From Cichorium intybus (lineage: Eukaryota; Streptophyta; Magnoliopsida; Asterales; Asteraceae), in contig CM042017.1 in NCBI GenBank assembly GCA_023525715.1, forward strand, positions 77,926,169-77,990,168: a DNA stretch of 64,000 nucleotides. The letters run 5' to 3'. How positions within the stretch are numbered: position 1 is the first letter of the stretch; each line of letters starts with the position of its first letter. The position numbers and the translations under genes were made by a program. Positions 1-12,269 of this stretch are shown here, one piece after another. A model generated the notes under the pieces. It worked only from the letters and a program-made list of their open reading frames with translations, was not told the origin of the DNA and searched no databases.

Positions 1-1325
1 CACGCCAACACCAACTGAACCTCCGCCCTTCACCACCGGGACTGGGCCCTCAGCAACAACCTTTTCACCAAAATCAACTGCCAGCCCCGTACCACCACCA
101 ACCACCTTAGCCTCACCAGCAGGCTTATCCACCACTTGTGTATCGTCATCAGGAATCTGAATCACCTCCTCCTTATCACCGAAAACACCTGCACTCCTCA
201 AACCAGACAAAAGCTTATGGCGGCCGAGACGCCGGACGGGCACAAGATCTACTGACACATCAACCGGGCCTACAGAGCTATCACTAACCTTACGCTTACC
301 CATCTTCATAACGGCTTCCATTATGCCCTCCTTGCTATCTTTCACGAATTCACCAGAAACAGTAGGGCCTTGAAAAGAAGGCGTACCTACATTAGCATCG
401 ACCAACGGAGATCCTCCAGCAGCATCACCCTCCTCATCTCCCCCAGCACTCAGGGCATCATCAGCAGGAATTTCGGTAAAACCATTGAATGTAAAGGGAT
501 CCAACACCTTGTCTACCAGATCCACTTCCCGGTACTCCAACTTTCCAAGATACTTGTCAGCCAAAACGTCCGTAAAAGCAATCAGACGAACAACACCTAA
601 GAGAAAGAACCATCACGCTTTAAAATACAAAAGGGGGAAAACGACAACAAGAAACATGAACACATACCTTTCACCACAGAAAAGAATTCGGGCATTTTTC
701 CCCTAGCCCTCCACGACGGGCTCAACCCACCTGCAGCAAGGATATACTCAGGGTAATCATCAGGAACCACATGAACACCGTTTAAAATCGCAACAGTATC
801 ACGATTGTGAGCAAACAGCGCCGGGGCCGGATCCTTGACACCGCCGCGGCGAACACACATATTCCCGACACGACCCTCATTGACCCATAACCATTTCTCC
901 GTCCAATTCTTAGGGGAGGCTTTCTCCCCAACAAGTACATGGATGGATCGTCCCCGTGTATAAAAAGTATAACCGTCACTGGCTTGCAAAAAACGGAAGT
1001 AATGCTTGAAGAAGAAATAATCAGGCGCGATTCCCAGAGAACGACAAAGAAACTCGAAAGAAACTATCTTGTTGACAGCATTGGGCGCAAGTTGAGTAAT
1101 ACCCACCCTGTTCCTTCGCAAAACCTCATCCATAAAGTTGCTGGTAGGAAGTCGATACCCAGCATCGAACGTCTTCACGAATATACCTGTCTTCCCCGGA
1201 GGAGGATGATAGAAACCAGCCCCCTCGCTGGGGAACAACACACCATCATCAGGGCAAAAACCGTATCCATCGACGAGCTGAGCCCACTACTCGTCAGTCG
1301 GAGCGACCCCAACGTCGTTAGCCAT
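1..1325 (-). CDS. Putative gypsy-type transposon domain protein (PF04195-like), 3' partial, two exons
   Basis: Exon 1 runs from 1325 to 668 and exon 2 from 596 to beyond the window edge. The intron is 71 nt (667-597), with donor GTATGTG and acceptor CTTAG, and the reading frame continues across it in phase 1. The N-terminal part reads like the plant family of Transposase_28 / putative gypsy-type transposon proteins: a PPPGKTGIFVKTFDAGYRLP-like stretch, then an LAPNA motif and a conserved tryptophan-rich segment (KNWTEKWLWVNEG). Exon 2 is acidic and glycine-rich, with a GKRKV basic patch. The ATG at 1325 fits a leader rich in C and T, but codon 13 is an in-frame TAG at 1287-1289, so either translation starts downstream or the gene is broken. 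The protein's function is unknown. It most likely belongs to the flanking Tat-type element rather than to the host. Confidence 0.6.
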
Positions 1326-1675
1326 AAAGCCAAGAAAAACAAAGATGGTGAAGGGAAAAAGGGGGGAGAGAAGTAAAGGAAATCGCAGAAGAAACTAAAC
1401 GATCGAGACTGAGAAGAAACTAAACGGTCGAGACTGAGAAGAAAGAAAGGGTTTCCTTGAAATAAGGAAACCAAATAAGTAGCCGGATAAATCGAAAAGA
1501 CGGGCGCAAAAACCAAAAACTGCCATAATGATGAAAAGCCACACGGGTCTTGTCACAGCAGGCGGGAACCCGGATCAAGTAAACTCCAGCCCTACACGTG
1601 TTCTTCCCATAAGTCTAGAACATTACGGCTCCGCTGGACCTACGCAATAACTACTATACTGGGGGACTTTATAAC

Positions 1676-3650
<1,975 letters not shown>

Positions 3651-4639
3651 TTTTTCAAGAATTTCTGAAAGTCAGGAAGAACTGTTCCACTAGGAATCTT
3701 GTTCGAATAGTTTGAAAAGTGCGGGTTGTTCAGGAATAGGGCCTTTTTAATATATAACTTTTGATCCCTTTCCAGATCGATTCTCAAGGTACGAAGCCAT
3801 TCGTAGAAATTATATTCGTCGAATGTTATTGTCTATTGCATAACAACACGTGAATGGTTAGGTGACCTTTATCCCATCCACTTAATCCAACTCGGTATGT
3901 AGCGATTACCAATTACATCAAATGTAATTTCTAGATTATGGGATCCTAAACAACGATTGTCTAACTTGGCGTGTTTGATTCCATCTATGCCTCAAGTCTC
4001 TCATGCTTAGGTGCCCTGTATCACATAAGAGTCTTGATCAAATCATCCAATTCAAAAATCTTGTGAACTAACTTTACCAATGGTTAGGTGACCTCTTTCC
4101 CATTAGCAAATATAAAACAATTTGGCCATTAGAGGATAATGCAAATAGACAAGGTGACCCAAGAATCTACAAGCATTTCACAAGTGGTGTGCAAGTGATT
4201 TTATAAGAGGATTGCATAGATTTGAAATTTTTGAAAAAGGTTTTTTTATATATGTTTTACAAATATAGTTATAAAAACACGGTCTCATGAATATTGTATG
4301 CATCCAACAATTCATGTACCCTTTGTACAAAACATATCTCTTATATAATGTTCTTTAGGTTCCAAATCAACCAAACAATATATGAGTGAATAAACATAGT
4401 GTTGAATGCTCTGTATTAAGATTTTAATGAGAATACAATGAGTTCGTGATCTAAATCAAAGGATGAACATCGCATAATGAACTAGGTATACCCTTGATAT
4501 TTATACTAAATCAGGGGAAATGATAGTACAGACAAAAGGACAGTAGTACATACACGCACTCCAATATCAGGTAATCCTAAACTAACCAATAGAATGAACT
4601 GAGTATCAGGTACGGTGTACGACCTGACAACTCATCGTG
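3651..4639. other. Spacer without recognised gene
   Basis: AT-rich sequence with no ORF of convincing coding character. Lying between the two diverged direct repeats, it may be the decayed LTR or leader of the copia element whose gag begins near 4870. Confidence 0.4.
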
Positions 4640-4735
4640 TTACAAAAAGCCATTCCTAACTGATTTTACTAGATAGCCTTCGGTATAATCACGGACAAAA
4701 CACTTTGAAATGATATTATCGGGAATCCATCTTCT
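4640..4735 (+). repeat. Diverged direct repeat, copy 2
   Basis: Partner of the repeat at 3556-3650. It lies about 130 bp upstream of the first recognisable gag sequence. Confidence 0.5.
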
Positions 4736-4869
4736 TCCCACTTCAGCATAAGAAAAGTATCCTAACAGTTTTATCGAACTAAAACGATCTTTATACATCA
4801 CAATTGCTCCTATTTTCTTTTAAAAATGACAAGTCAGAATATGGTTGCCCTATGTACTCAATGAATGTT

Positions 4870-6807
4870 GCTAACAATATGGTTGCCCTACTCGAGCTCC
4901 CATTCTGGTAGTAGATGAATATGAACATTGGAAAATTAGAATGAGAAGACATTTATGAAGAAAAGGGATAGATATTTGGAGATCTGTCTCTGAAGGTCCA
5001 CAGATTGTCATTGGCGAATGTACTGTTCTAGAAAATATTACCACCACTCTTGGTGGTGCAGGTTGTCTTCCTCTAGTACAAACCATAAAAGACCTTGAGA
5101 AACTTAAAATGACGAAATAACTTATATTGAGGTTGTATTTGATCGAAGGAACTAAATATACAAAAGTTAAAAAGCTTACCTTTGCTTTAAACGATTTCAA
5201 CAACTTCAAAATCCTTCCTAACGAGTCTTTAAAAACTACACAGACTCGAGATTCTCTAATTTTAAACAATCTTGCAAGCAGTGATACTATAAAAACAAAT
5301 GTTGAAACCATTCTAAAATTTTTGGATGGTGTTGGTGATGCATGGACCGAAGTTAAAATTGTTTTGCAATCAAATGGAAACCTGAAAAAGATGAACCTAA
5401 ATCAACTGTGTGGAGTATTGTTAGCACAGGAGTCAACTGTCATTTCTTAGTATCGGAGAGTACGTGAACCCCTTGCTTTAATCGCCAACTGTCTGAACTC
5501 CTCTACTGCTCCATCATCCGAAATTAAAAATCAGGTTAATACCGACAAAGCATGCGTGGGAGTATCCGAAGAAGAGGAATAAGATTTCAAAAATGAGTAC
5601 ACCATGCTTGTTAAAAAGTTTTAGAAAAAGTTTTATAATGGGAACCAAAACCGTCCTTCACAAACATTTCACAAGACTAACATACCAAAACACAACCACA
5701 GCAGAACCATCATGATCAAAGCTCCAACTCTCAAACTCATCAACAGTATAATCAAAAGCATACATCCGAAGAAAAGAATTTCTCTTCTGGAGAAATAGAA
5801 CAAAACTCAGATCCAATCATTTTCTTTCAATGCAACAGTCCGAATCACTATGCTACTGATTATAAAGCCAAAAAGATTGCTGAGAATATTACAAAAGAAA
5901 AGGCATTTATTGTCAAATGAGCGGAGGAAGTTTGGTCCTTTGGAGACGAAGCAAAAGTTGATACTGCTAGACCACGAAAGTTATGTCTGATAGCCAAAAG
6001 AAGGAAGATGTTGGTCCTTCTGCAGAGTTATGGTCCTCTAGTTCGGAAGACGCGGAAGAACCGCTGATAAAGAACTATTTCTTCTTGGTGTGCAATGCTC
6101 CTTCTGGACGCAGTATCATCGAACTAGTATATGAAATGATCTATTTGAATAATTTTGATATAACTGTGTGCCAACCTTTTTTAGAAAGAATTTCTGCAGA
6201 TCTTCAGGTGCCTTAACCTCGTACCGAAATGCAGTAGATGCGAAGGACTTAGCAAAATAGGAGTTTTACCATCTAAGAGATATGTTTTAAATAAAGAAGA
6301 CTAGGATAGTAGCAAAAAACAATGGTCTTTTGTATATCATTCAACGTGATGTTTTTAATGGAAGATAATGTTCGATTAAATTCTAAAATTGATAGTCTGC
6401 ATGTTTCTTTAACTCATGTTGAAAAATGCGAACATGCAATTAAAAATTTTCCGTATCCTAGGTCAAACAGACCTAGATTAAAAAAACCACAAACTCCTTT
6501 AGAGGATCTTCAAAACGATGCAGGATATTACATGGGTGAAATTTCATATTTTGAATATAATGATCGTCCTGCATCACATGCTGATTTAAAAAATGAACCC
6601 ATTTTCAAGAATTCCAAAACAAGAGTCATATTACAATGGTTTTACCTGAACTTTAAACATCTGTTTTTGAAACCCTACCTCCTGAGGAATCTCTCATAAA
6701 GATAGAATTCAAACCACTTTAAAATTTTGTTTCCTCATTGTTGAATAATTGCCAAATCGAGGAAGTTTCCTCTGGAAAGGTTCTAACAAATATTCCAGAG
6801 TGGAAAA
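4870..6807 (+). pseudogene. Copia gag remnant (UBN2-like) with degenerate zinc knuckle
   Basis: The reading starts with a YEHWKIRM-like gag N-terminus near 4918. A 107-codon open stretch (5127-5450) follows with the UBN2 gag pattern, including FKILPNESL and LDGVGDAWTEVK. Near 5828-5880 lies CNSPNHYATDY, a CCHC knuckle that has lost its last cysteine to tyrosine. Farther on, 5983-6216 and 6322-6699 are short open pieces of the acidic, coiled region that usually follows the knuckle in this type of copia element. Multiple stops and frame changes make it non-functional. The last codons run directly into insertion A. Confidence 0.65.
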
Positions 6808-7128
6808 TGTTAGGATCGAGACACTTAGCATATGGACACTAAACTCACACACTCAGCTCACAAATTAAGAACACAAGAATTTAACGTGGTTCGGTCCAAA
6901 AATGACCTACGTCCACGGCGGATAACTAGGAATGTATATTGCTTCTGTGTTTTTTGTGTTGTGTGGTACATTTTTCTGATGAGTAGCACATCTCTATTTA
7001 TAGAGATGAAATTCAATGTGAACAAATAAGATTTCTCTTCAACAATATAGGCTATTCTCACCTACCTTTGAAAAAAAATCTTCACCAACCTCACCAACCA
7101 AGTTAAAAGTCTTCACTTTCACATAACA
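6808..7128 (-). repeat. 3' LTR of insertion A
   Basis: 321 bp, beginning and ending with the TG/CA dinucleotides, identical by eye to the copy at 11949-12269. It carries a TATAAATA box on the element strand at 6995-7002. Confidence 0.95.
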
Positions 7129-7302
7129 ATCTCCCACTTGAAGATTTTTAACATCATAGTCTTTATCTACCGTCCATTTCTTGCAACAATTCTTCAATCT
7201 CTCACTTGAAGCCACGGAACAATCTTCACCTGTGCTTCAACTGTGAATTCCAAATAAAACACTTTTGATCTTAGCTCATTCCTAGTTACCCTGGCCTTCT
7301 CT

Positions 7303-7656
7303 TCAATGATCCTGAAGGCCAGTTGAAGCTATGCAAAGCTTCAGCTTCTCTAAGGTAACAACCTTAGTCAACATATCAGCTGGATTTTCAGTTCCTTTGA
7401 TCTTCTTCAACTTCAGAGTACCATCATTAATTCTTTCTCTGATGAAGTGATATCTCAGCTGTATGTGCTTTGTCTTCGAATGGAAGACAGGATTCTTTGC
7501 AAGGTGTATTGCACTTTGATTATCACAAAACAGTGCACAATCAACTTGTTCCTTGCCAAGTTCTTCGAGAAAGTTCTTCAACCATATAAGCTCTTTGCTT
7601 GCTTCAGCAACTGCCATATACTCTGCTTCTGTGGTTGAAAGGGCAACACTTTTTTT
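7303..7656 (-). pseudogene. RNase H C-terminal part of insertion A pol (out of frame)
   Basis: After the frameshift at 7650-7657 the RNase H sequence continues in another frame. It keeps MAVAEASKELIWLKNFL, the CDNQSAIHLAKN motif with its catalytic aspartate, and a KHIQLRYHFIRE segment, all standard in copia RNase H. The stop at 7303-7305 is in the expected place, about 160 nt before the polypurine tract. Only the A-run indel separates it from the rest of pol. Confidence 0.85.
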
Positions 7657-10193
7657 TGGAGTTTAGACATCCAACTTACTGCAGTGCCTACTACTGTAAA
7701 GACATACCCGGTAGTGCTTTTGTATGAGTCTTTGCAACCACCAAGGTCTGCATCTGCAAAACCCTTCAGAATGACATCTTTCCTTTTAAAATGCAATGCC
7801 ACTTTTGAAGTCCCCTTCAAATATCTTAGCAGCCATTTAACTGCTTCCCAATGTTCTCTCCCTGGATTGGACATAAATCGACTAACAACTCCCACTACAT
7901 GTGCAATATCTGGTCTCGTGCATACCATTGCATACATGAGACTACCAACTGCAGAAGCATAAGGTACTTTAGCCATTTCTTTCTTGTATTCATCTGATTT
8001 GGGTGACTGGACTTTAGAAAGCTTAAAGTGACTTCCCAAAGGTGTGCTTCTGATCTTGGCATCTTTAAGGCTGAATTTCTCTAACACTTTCTCAATGTAC
8101 TTCTCTTGAGAGAGTGTCAAAGAGCCATCTTCTTTGTTTCTGAAAATACTCATCCCGAGTATTTGGTTTGCAGCTCCCAAGTCTTTCATCTCGAATTCTT
8201 CAGACATTTGCTTCTTTAACTTCTTGATCTCTATCATGTCTGAGCCTGCAATCAACATATCATCTACATAGAGTAGTAGAATGATATAAGAACCCTTAAA
8301 CTTCTTGATGTAACAACAATGATCATTGTCACATCTCTTGTAACCAGCTCTTCTCATGAAGTTATCAAACTTCAAATACCATTGTCTGGGTGCTTGTTTC
8401 AGACCATACAAGCTCTTCTTCAATTTACACACCAAGTTTTCTTTGCCTTTAATCTGAAAACCCTCTGGTTGTGTCATGTAAATTTCTTCATCTAGGTCAC
8501 CATGTAGAAAAGCTGTCTTGACATCTAGCTGCTCTAGATGCAAACCTTCTGCTGCTACAATACTGAGAACAAGTCTGATAGTGGTCATCTTCACTACTGG
8601 AGAGAATATTTCATTGAAATCGATTCCCTCTTTCTGTTGAAAGCCCTTGACTACTAATCTTGCTTTGTACCGTTTGGTACCATCATGTTCGTCCTTGACC
8701 CTGAAAACCCATTTGTTTTGAAGAGCCTTCTTCCCGGATGGAAGCTTCGTTAAAAGCCAAGTCTTGTTCTTCTCAAGCGACTTCATTTCATCTTTCATTG
8801 CTAGCTCCCACTGCAATGAATCTTTTAACCTCTTAGCTTCAGAGTAACACTGGGGTTCACCATTTTCTGTCAAAAGAATGTAGTTGACAGATGGTGAGTA
8901 TCTTTGTGGTGGTCTGATGACTCTGGAAGATCTTCTTGGTTGAACTTGAGGTGTGGCTGGGGACTCTGGAGCTGGAGGGCTGGTTTCTTCATCTTCAGAG
9001 TCATTTCTGGAATCATCCTCTGAGCTCCCACTGTCAGTTGAATCATCCCCAGATTCAGGGATTTCAACTGAAGCTTCTTTCTTCTTTTCACCACCTTCAT
9101 ATTCAACGTACTCCTTCTGGACTTCTGGACTTTTGGTGTTTCTGTCTTTATATAACTCAGCTTCGTTAAAGGTGACATTCTTGCTTCGGATTATCTTTCT
9201 GCTTTCATTATCCCAAAGCCTGTAACCCATTTCGTCTGACCCATAACCAATGAATGTGCACTTCTTGGTCTTTGAATCAAGTTTATCCCTGTCACCATCT
9301 TTTAACAAACTGTAAGCAGTACAACCAAATACTTTCAGGTGTTTGAGACTTACTTCCTTTTCTTGCCACATTTCTTCCGGCAATTTAAAATCCAAGGGAA
9401 CACACGGTGAACGGTTGATCAAGTAGGCTGCAGTGTTAACTGCATCAGCCCAGAATGTCTTAGGTAAACCGGCATTTAACCTCATGCTTCTAGCCCTTTC
9501 ATTCAGAGTTCTATTCATTCTCTCAGCTACACCATTCTGCTGAGGGGTTCCTGGGACTGTCTTGATCATCTTTATCCCTTGCTTGGCACAATAGTCAACA
9601 AACTCCTTGCTTATGTATTCACCACCATTATCCGACTTCAGGCATTTTACCTTCAAATCAGTTTCATTTTCAACAGCAGATTTCCATATCTTAAAAGTAT
9701 CAAATACATCAGATTTATTTTTAAGAAAATAGACCCATACCTTGCGTGTTGAATCATCAATAAAGGTTACATAGTAGTTTTTGCCTCCTAGGGATGAAAC
9801 TGGTGTTGGTCCAAATACATCCGAGTGAACAAGCTCCAACTTCTGAGCTTTCGGTGTCTTCCCCGTCTTTACAAAAGTAACCCGCTTTTGTTTCCCGAGA
9901 ACACAAGATTCACAAAATTCAGTTTCAACTTTCTTCAAGTCTGGAAACTTCCCTTTCTGAGCCAACATCTTCAATCCCTTATTGCTCATGTGTTCGAGTC
10001 GTTGGTGCCATAAATTAGATGGACTCGGATTTGTGGTTACGGCATGAACACCATCACTAGGTATCTCTACCATGTATAGAGTGCCTTTCTTCTTTCCTTT
10101 GGCAATCACCAAGTTGCCTTTGATCACTTTCCATTGTCCACCCCCAAAGTGAACATCAAACCCTTCATCATCCAACTTACCAACTGAGATCAA
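7578..10193 (-). CDS. Copia pol of insertion A: protease C-terminus, integrase, reverse transcriptase, RNase H start (871 aa)
   Basis: The domains follow the order usual for copia. A GAG-pre-integrase zinc region comes first (LWHQRLEHMS, CESCVLGK). The integrase core has its acidic triad in VHSDVFGP, SDNGGEY and NGVAERMNRTL, followed by an acidic linker. The reverse transcriptase shows KARLVVKGFQQKEGIDF, DVKTAFLHGDL and the catalytic YVDDMLIAG, and the RNase H begins with VSWMSK. The frame is the same as that of the upstream gag ORF; only the TAG at 10236-10238 separates them, so 10193 is simply the first ATG after that stop. The last residues are out of frame after the A8 run at 7650-7657. 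Overall this is a nearly intact enzyme-coding region. Confidence 0.9.
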   Translation of the reverse strand: MISVGKLDDEGFDVHFGGGQWKVIKGNLVIAKGKKKGTLYMVEIPSDGVHAVTTNPSPSNLWHQRLEHMSNKGLKMLAQKGKFPDLKKVETEFCESCVLGKQKRVTFVKTGKTPKAQKLELVHSDVFGPTPVSSLGGKNYYVTFIDDSTRKVWVYFLKNKSDVFDTFKIWKSAVENETDLKVKCLKSDNGGEYISKEFVDYCAKQGIKMIKTVPGTPQQNGVAERMNRTLNERARSMRLNAGLPKTFWADAVNTAAYLINRSPCVPLDFKLPEEMWQEKEVSLKHLKVFGCTAYSLLKDGDRDKLDSKTKKCTFIGYGSDEMGYRLWDNESRKIIRSKNVTFNEAELYKDRNTKSPEVQKEYVEYEGGEKKKEASVEIPESGDDSTDSGSSEDDSRNDSEDEETSPPAPESPATPQVQPRRSSRVIRPPQRYSPSVNYILLTENGEPQCYSEAKRLKDSLQWELAMKDEMKSLEKNKTWLLTKLPSGKKALQNKWVFRVKDEHDGTKRYKARLVVKGFQQKEGIDFNEIFSPVVKMTTIRLVLSIVAAEGLHLEQLDVKTAFLHGDLDEEIYMTQPEGFQIKGKENLVCKLKKSLYGLKQAPRQWYLKFDNFMRRAGYKRCDNDHCCYIKKFKGSYIILLLYVDDMLIAGSDMIEIKKLKKQMSEEFEMKDLGAANQILGMSIFRNKEDGSLTLSQEKYIEKVLEKFSLKDAKIRSTPLGSHFKLSKVQSPKSDEYKKEMAKVPYASAVGSLMYAMVCTRPDIAHVVGVVSRFMSNPGREHWEAVKWLLRYLKGTSKVALHFKRKDVILKGFADADLGGCKDSYKSTTGYVFTVVGTAVSWMSKLQKKVLPFQPQKQSIWQLLKQAKSLYG

Positions 10194-10235
10194 CTTTCTC
10201 CTTAAGTTTGGAATAACCCTGACATCTTTTAATGT

Positions 10236-11234
10236 CTACGTGGTTCCTAAGGAGGTCTTCAAATCTACGTCTCCCATACCCGTAATATCAAGCACTTGAT
10301 CATCAGCCAAACGAACTTTTCCAAGAGCACCTGTTTGTAGGTTCTTGACCATATCTGGGCATGAGACGGCATGGAAAGAAGCACCTGAATCCATAATCCA
10401 GGATTCTGCCGAATTCTCAACGCAACATATGAGATAATCTTCCGAATCTTCAGAGGATACATTGTTTACTTCTTTCTTTTCAGCTTGTGGTTTTGGGCAT
10501 TGGCTTCTAAAGTGACCTTTTTCTTTGCAATTCCAGCATTCAATGTCTTTTCTGGTTTTTGACTGTCCCCTTTTTCTGGACTTTGATCTGCCTCGACCAC
10601 GTCCTCTTTCATTTTTTCTTCCTCTACTTTCTGTATGCAATATAGAACTAGAACTAGAAGTCTCACCATTGCTTCTCCGTCTGATATCTTCATTTACAAT
10701 CAAGTCACGAATACTCTCGAAAGTGAGTTTGGTAGTGCCAGATGCACTACTAACAGCTGTGACTGTGCCTGACCAACTGTCGGGTAAAGATGATAAAAGG
10801 AGGAGCGCTTGTACTTCATCTTCAAACTTTATTGCAACTGAGGCTAAACGAGAGATAATTGAGTTAAACTCGTTTATGTGAGCGGTAACTGACATGCCTT
10901 CCTTCATCTTGGTGTTAACCAATTGTTTGATGAGGAACACTTTGTTGGAAGCGGACGGCTTCTCGTACATGTTGGACAAAGCCTTAAATACTCCATAAGT
11001 AGTTGTTTCATTGACAATGTTATACGCAACACTCTTCGCCAATGAAAGCCTAACTACGCCCAAGGCTTGTCGATCCAATAACTTCCAATCTTCATCATAC
11101 ATGTCATCTGGTTGTACGCCCAACATAGGCAAATGCAAACTTTTCTGATACAGCATATCTTCAATTTGCATTTTCCAAAAGCCATAATCGGTACCATCAA
11201 ACTTCTCAATTTTAATTTTACCGTCTTCTGCCAT
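10236..11234 (-). CDS. Copia gag with zinc knuckle and protease N-terminus of insertion A
   Basis: The ATG at 11234 gives the typical start MAEDGKIKIEKFDG; upstream in-frame codons lack an ATG. The protein has the UBN2 gag fold region (W..QIEDMLYQK, then VFLIKQLVNTKMKEG), an arginine- and glycine-rich basic stretch, a perfect CCHC knuckle (CWNCKEKGHFRSQC) near residue 230, and the aspartic protease active site MDSGAS near residue 280. It ends at a TAG at 10236-10238. The same frame reopens directly after that codon, so the stop is an internal lesion, probably from a tryptophan codon, that cuts the protease in two. Confidence 0.9.
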   Translation of the reverse strand: MAEDGKIKIEKFDGTDYGFWKMQIEDMLYQKSLHLPMLGVQPDDMYDEDWKLLDRQALGVVRLSLAKSVAYNIVNETTTYGVFKALSNMYEKPSASNKVFLIKQLVNTKMKEGMSVTAHINEFNSIISRLASVAIKFEDEVQALLLLSSLPDSWSGTVTAVSSASGTTKLTFESIRDLIVNEDIRRRSNGETSSSSSILHTESRGRKNERGRGRGRSKSRKRGQSKTRKDIECWNCKEKGHFRSQCPKPQAEKKEVNNVSSEDSEDYLICCVENSAESWIMDSGASFHAVSCPDMVKNLQTGALGKVRLADDQVLDITGMGDVDLKTSLGTT

Positions 11235-11254
11235 TTTAACGGACAAAATGCATT

Positions 11255-11700
11255 TTTCTTTCAGAAATTAAGGGTGAAAAATGCAATTTTTCTGAAATTC
11301 AGGGGCTAAACTGCAATTTTCTGAAAGTTTGGGGGCTAAACTGCAATTTTCAGAAAGTTTAGGGGCTAAAATGCAATTTTCTGAAAGTTCGGGGGCTAAA
11401 CTGCAATTTTCAGAAAGTTCAGGGACTTGACTGCAATTTTCTGAAAGTTTAGGGACCGGTTTTGCAAATTCTGGAACTTCAGGGACCTGTTTTGCAAATT
11501 CTGGAACTTCAGGGACCTATTTTGCAAATTCTGGAACTTCAGGGACCTATTTTGCAAATTCTGGTACTTCAGGGACCTGTTTTGCAAATTCTGGAACTTC
11601 AAGGACCTGTTTTGCAACTTCTGGAACCTCAGGGACCTGTTTTGCAATTCCTGAAACTTCAGGGACCTGTTTTGCAATTCCTGAAACTCCGGCGAAACTC
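11255..11700 (-). repeat. About 30-bp tandem array in the leader of insertion A
   Basis: Two related sub-arrays with a unit of about 30 bp lie between the gag start and the primer binding site. In 11260-11450 the unit contains GGGGCTAAACTGCAATTTT. From 11455 to 11690 it contains CAGGGACCTGTTTTGCAAAT. I count roughly 14 units in all. Because the unit length is a multiple of three, open frames of Gln/Asn/Arg/Ser/Leu repeats run through it; these are artefacts. Confidence 0.9.
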
Positions 11701-11934
11701 CGGTGCTACAGTGTCGTCTTCTCCGGCGAACTGGTTTTTCCGGCCAACTTTCCGGCGAGTTTTGACCAACTTTGACCGGCGATTTGGAGGTCTTCCGGTG
11801 CTCAAAAAATTCGAAAAAATATATTTTCGGAATCTGCGGAACGAGACCTTTCCAACGGCGTAAACCAAAATCGTTTTTGAGACAAAAAATTTTCGACCCA
11901 AAAACAGAAAATCACCCTCTCGAGCTAAACCAAG

Positions 11935-11946
11935 GCTCTGATACCA
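11935..11946 (-). other. Primer binding site of insertion A (initiator tRNA-Met)
   Basis: On the element strand it reads TGGTATCAGAGC, the standard copia primer binding site matching the 3' end of initiator tRNA-Met. It lies two nucleotides inside the 5' LTR. Confidence 0.95.
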
Positions 11947-11948
11947 CT

Positions 11949-12269
11949 TGTTAGGATCGAGACACTTAGCATATGGACACTAAACTCACACACTCAGCTC
12001 ACAAATTAAGAACACAAGAATTTAACGTGGTTCGGTCCAAAAATGACCTACGTCCACGGCGGATAACTAGGAATGTATATTGCTTCTGTGTTTTTTGTGT
12101 TGTGTGGTACATTTTTCTGATGAGTAGCACATCTCTATTTATAGAGATGAAATTCAATGTGAACAAATAAGATTTCTCTTCAACAATATAGGCTATTCTC
12201 ACCTACCTTTGAAAAAAAATCTTCACCAACCTCACCAACCAAGTTAAAAGTCTTCACTTTCACATAACA
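11949..12269 (-). repeat. 5' LTR of insertion A
   Basis: 321 bp, identical by eye to the LTR at 6808-7128, and followed by the target duplication GAAAA at 12270-12274. Confidence 0.95.
12136..12143 (-). promoter_or_regulatory. TATA box in 5' LTR of insertion A
   Basis: TATAAATA on the element strand, in the middle of the LTR where a U3 promoter is expected. The same octamer is present in the LTRs of insertion C and of the 3.06-kb copia element. Confidence 0.6.

Larger units (their letters stand above)
6808..12269 (-). mobile_element. Insertion A: young Ty1/copia element (Tork/TNT1-like), 5462 bp
   Basis: The element runs TG...CA and is bounded by the 5-bp target duplication GAAAA (6803-6807 and 12270-12274). 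The two LTRs (6808-7128 and 11949-12269) are both 321 bp and read as identical. It is transcribed leftward: a 12-nt primer binding site complementary to initiator tRNA-Met lies at 11935-11946, and a purine-rich tract (AAGTGGGAGAT) abuts the 3' LTR at 7129-7141. Gag and pol share a single minus-strand frame with only two lesions, a TAG at 10236-10238 and a frameshift at an A8 run (7650-7657). This is the youngest element in the window judged by LTR identity. Confidence 0.95.

Noticed and set aside
11396..11863. Open frames with LQNRSLKFQ-type or LQGPVLQ-type repeats
   Set aside because: They arise from the 30-bp tandem array in a retrotransposon leader, whose unit is a multiple of three.
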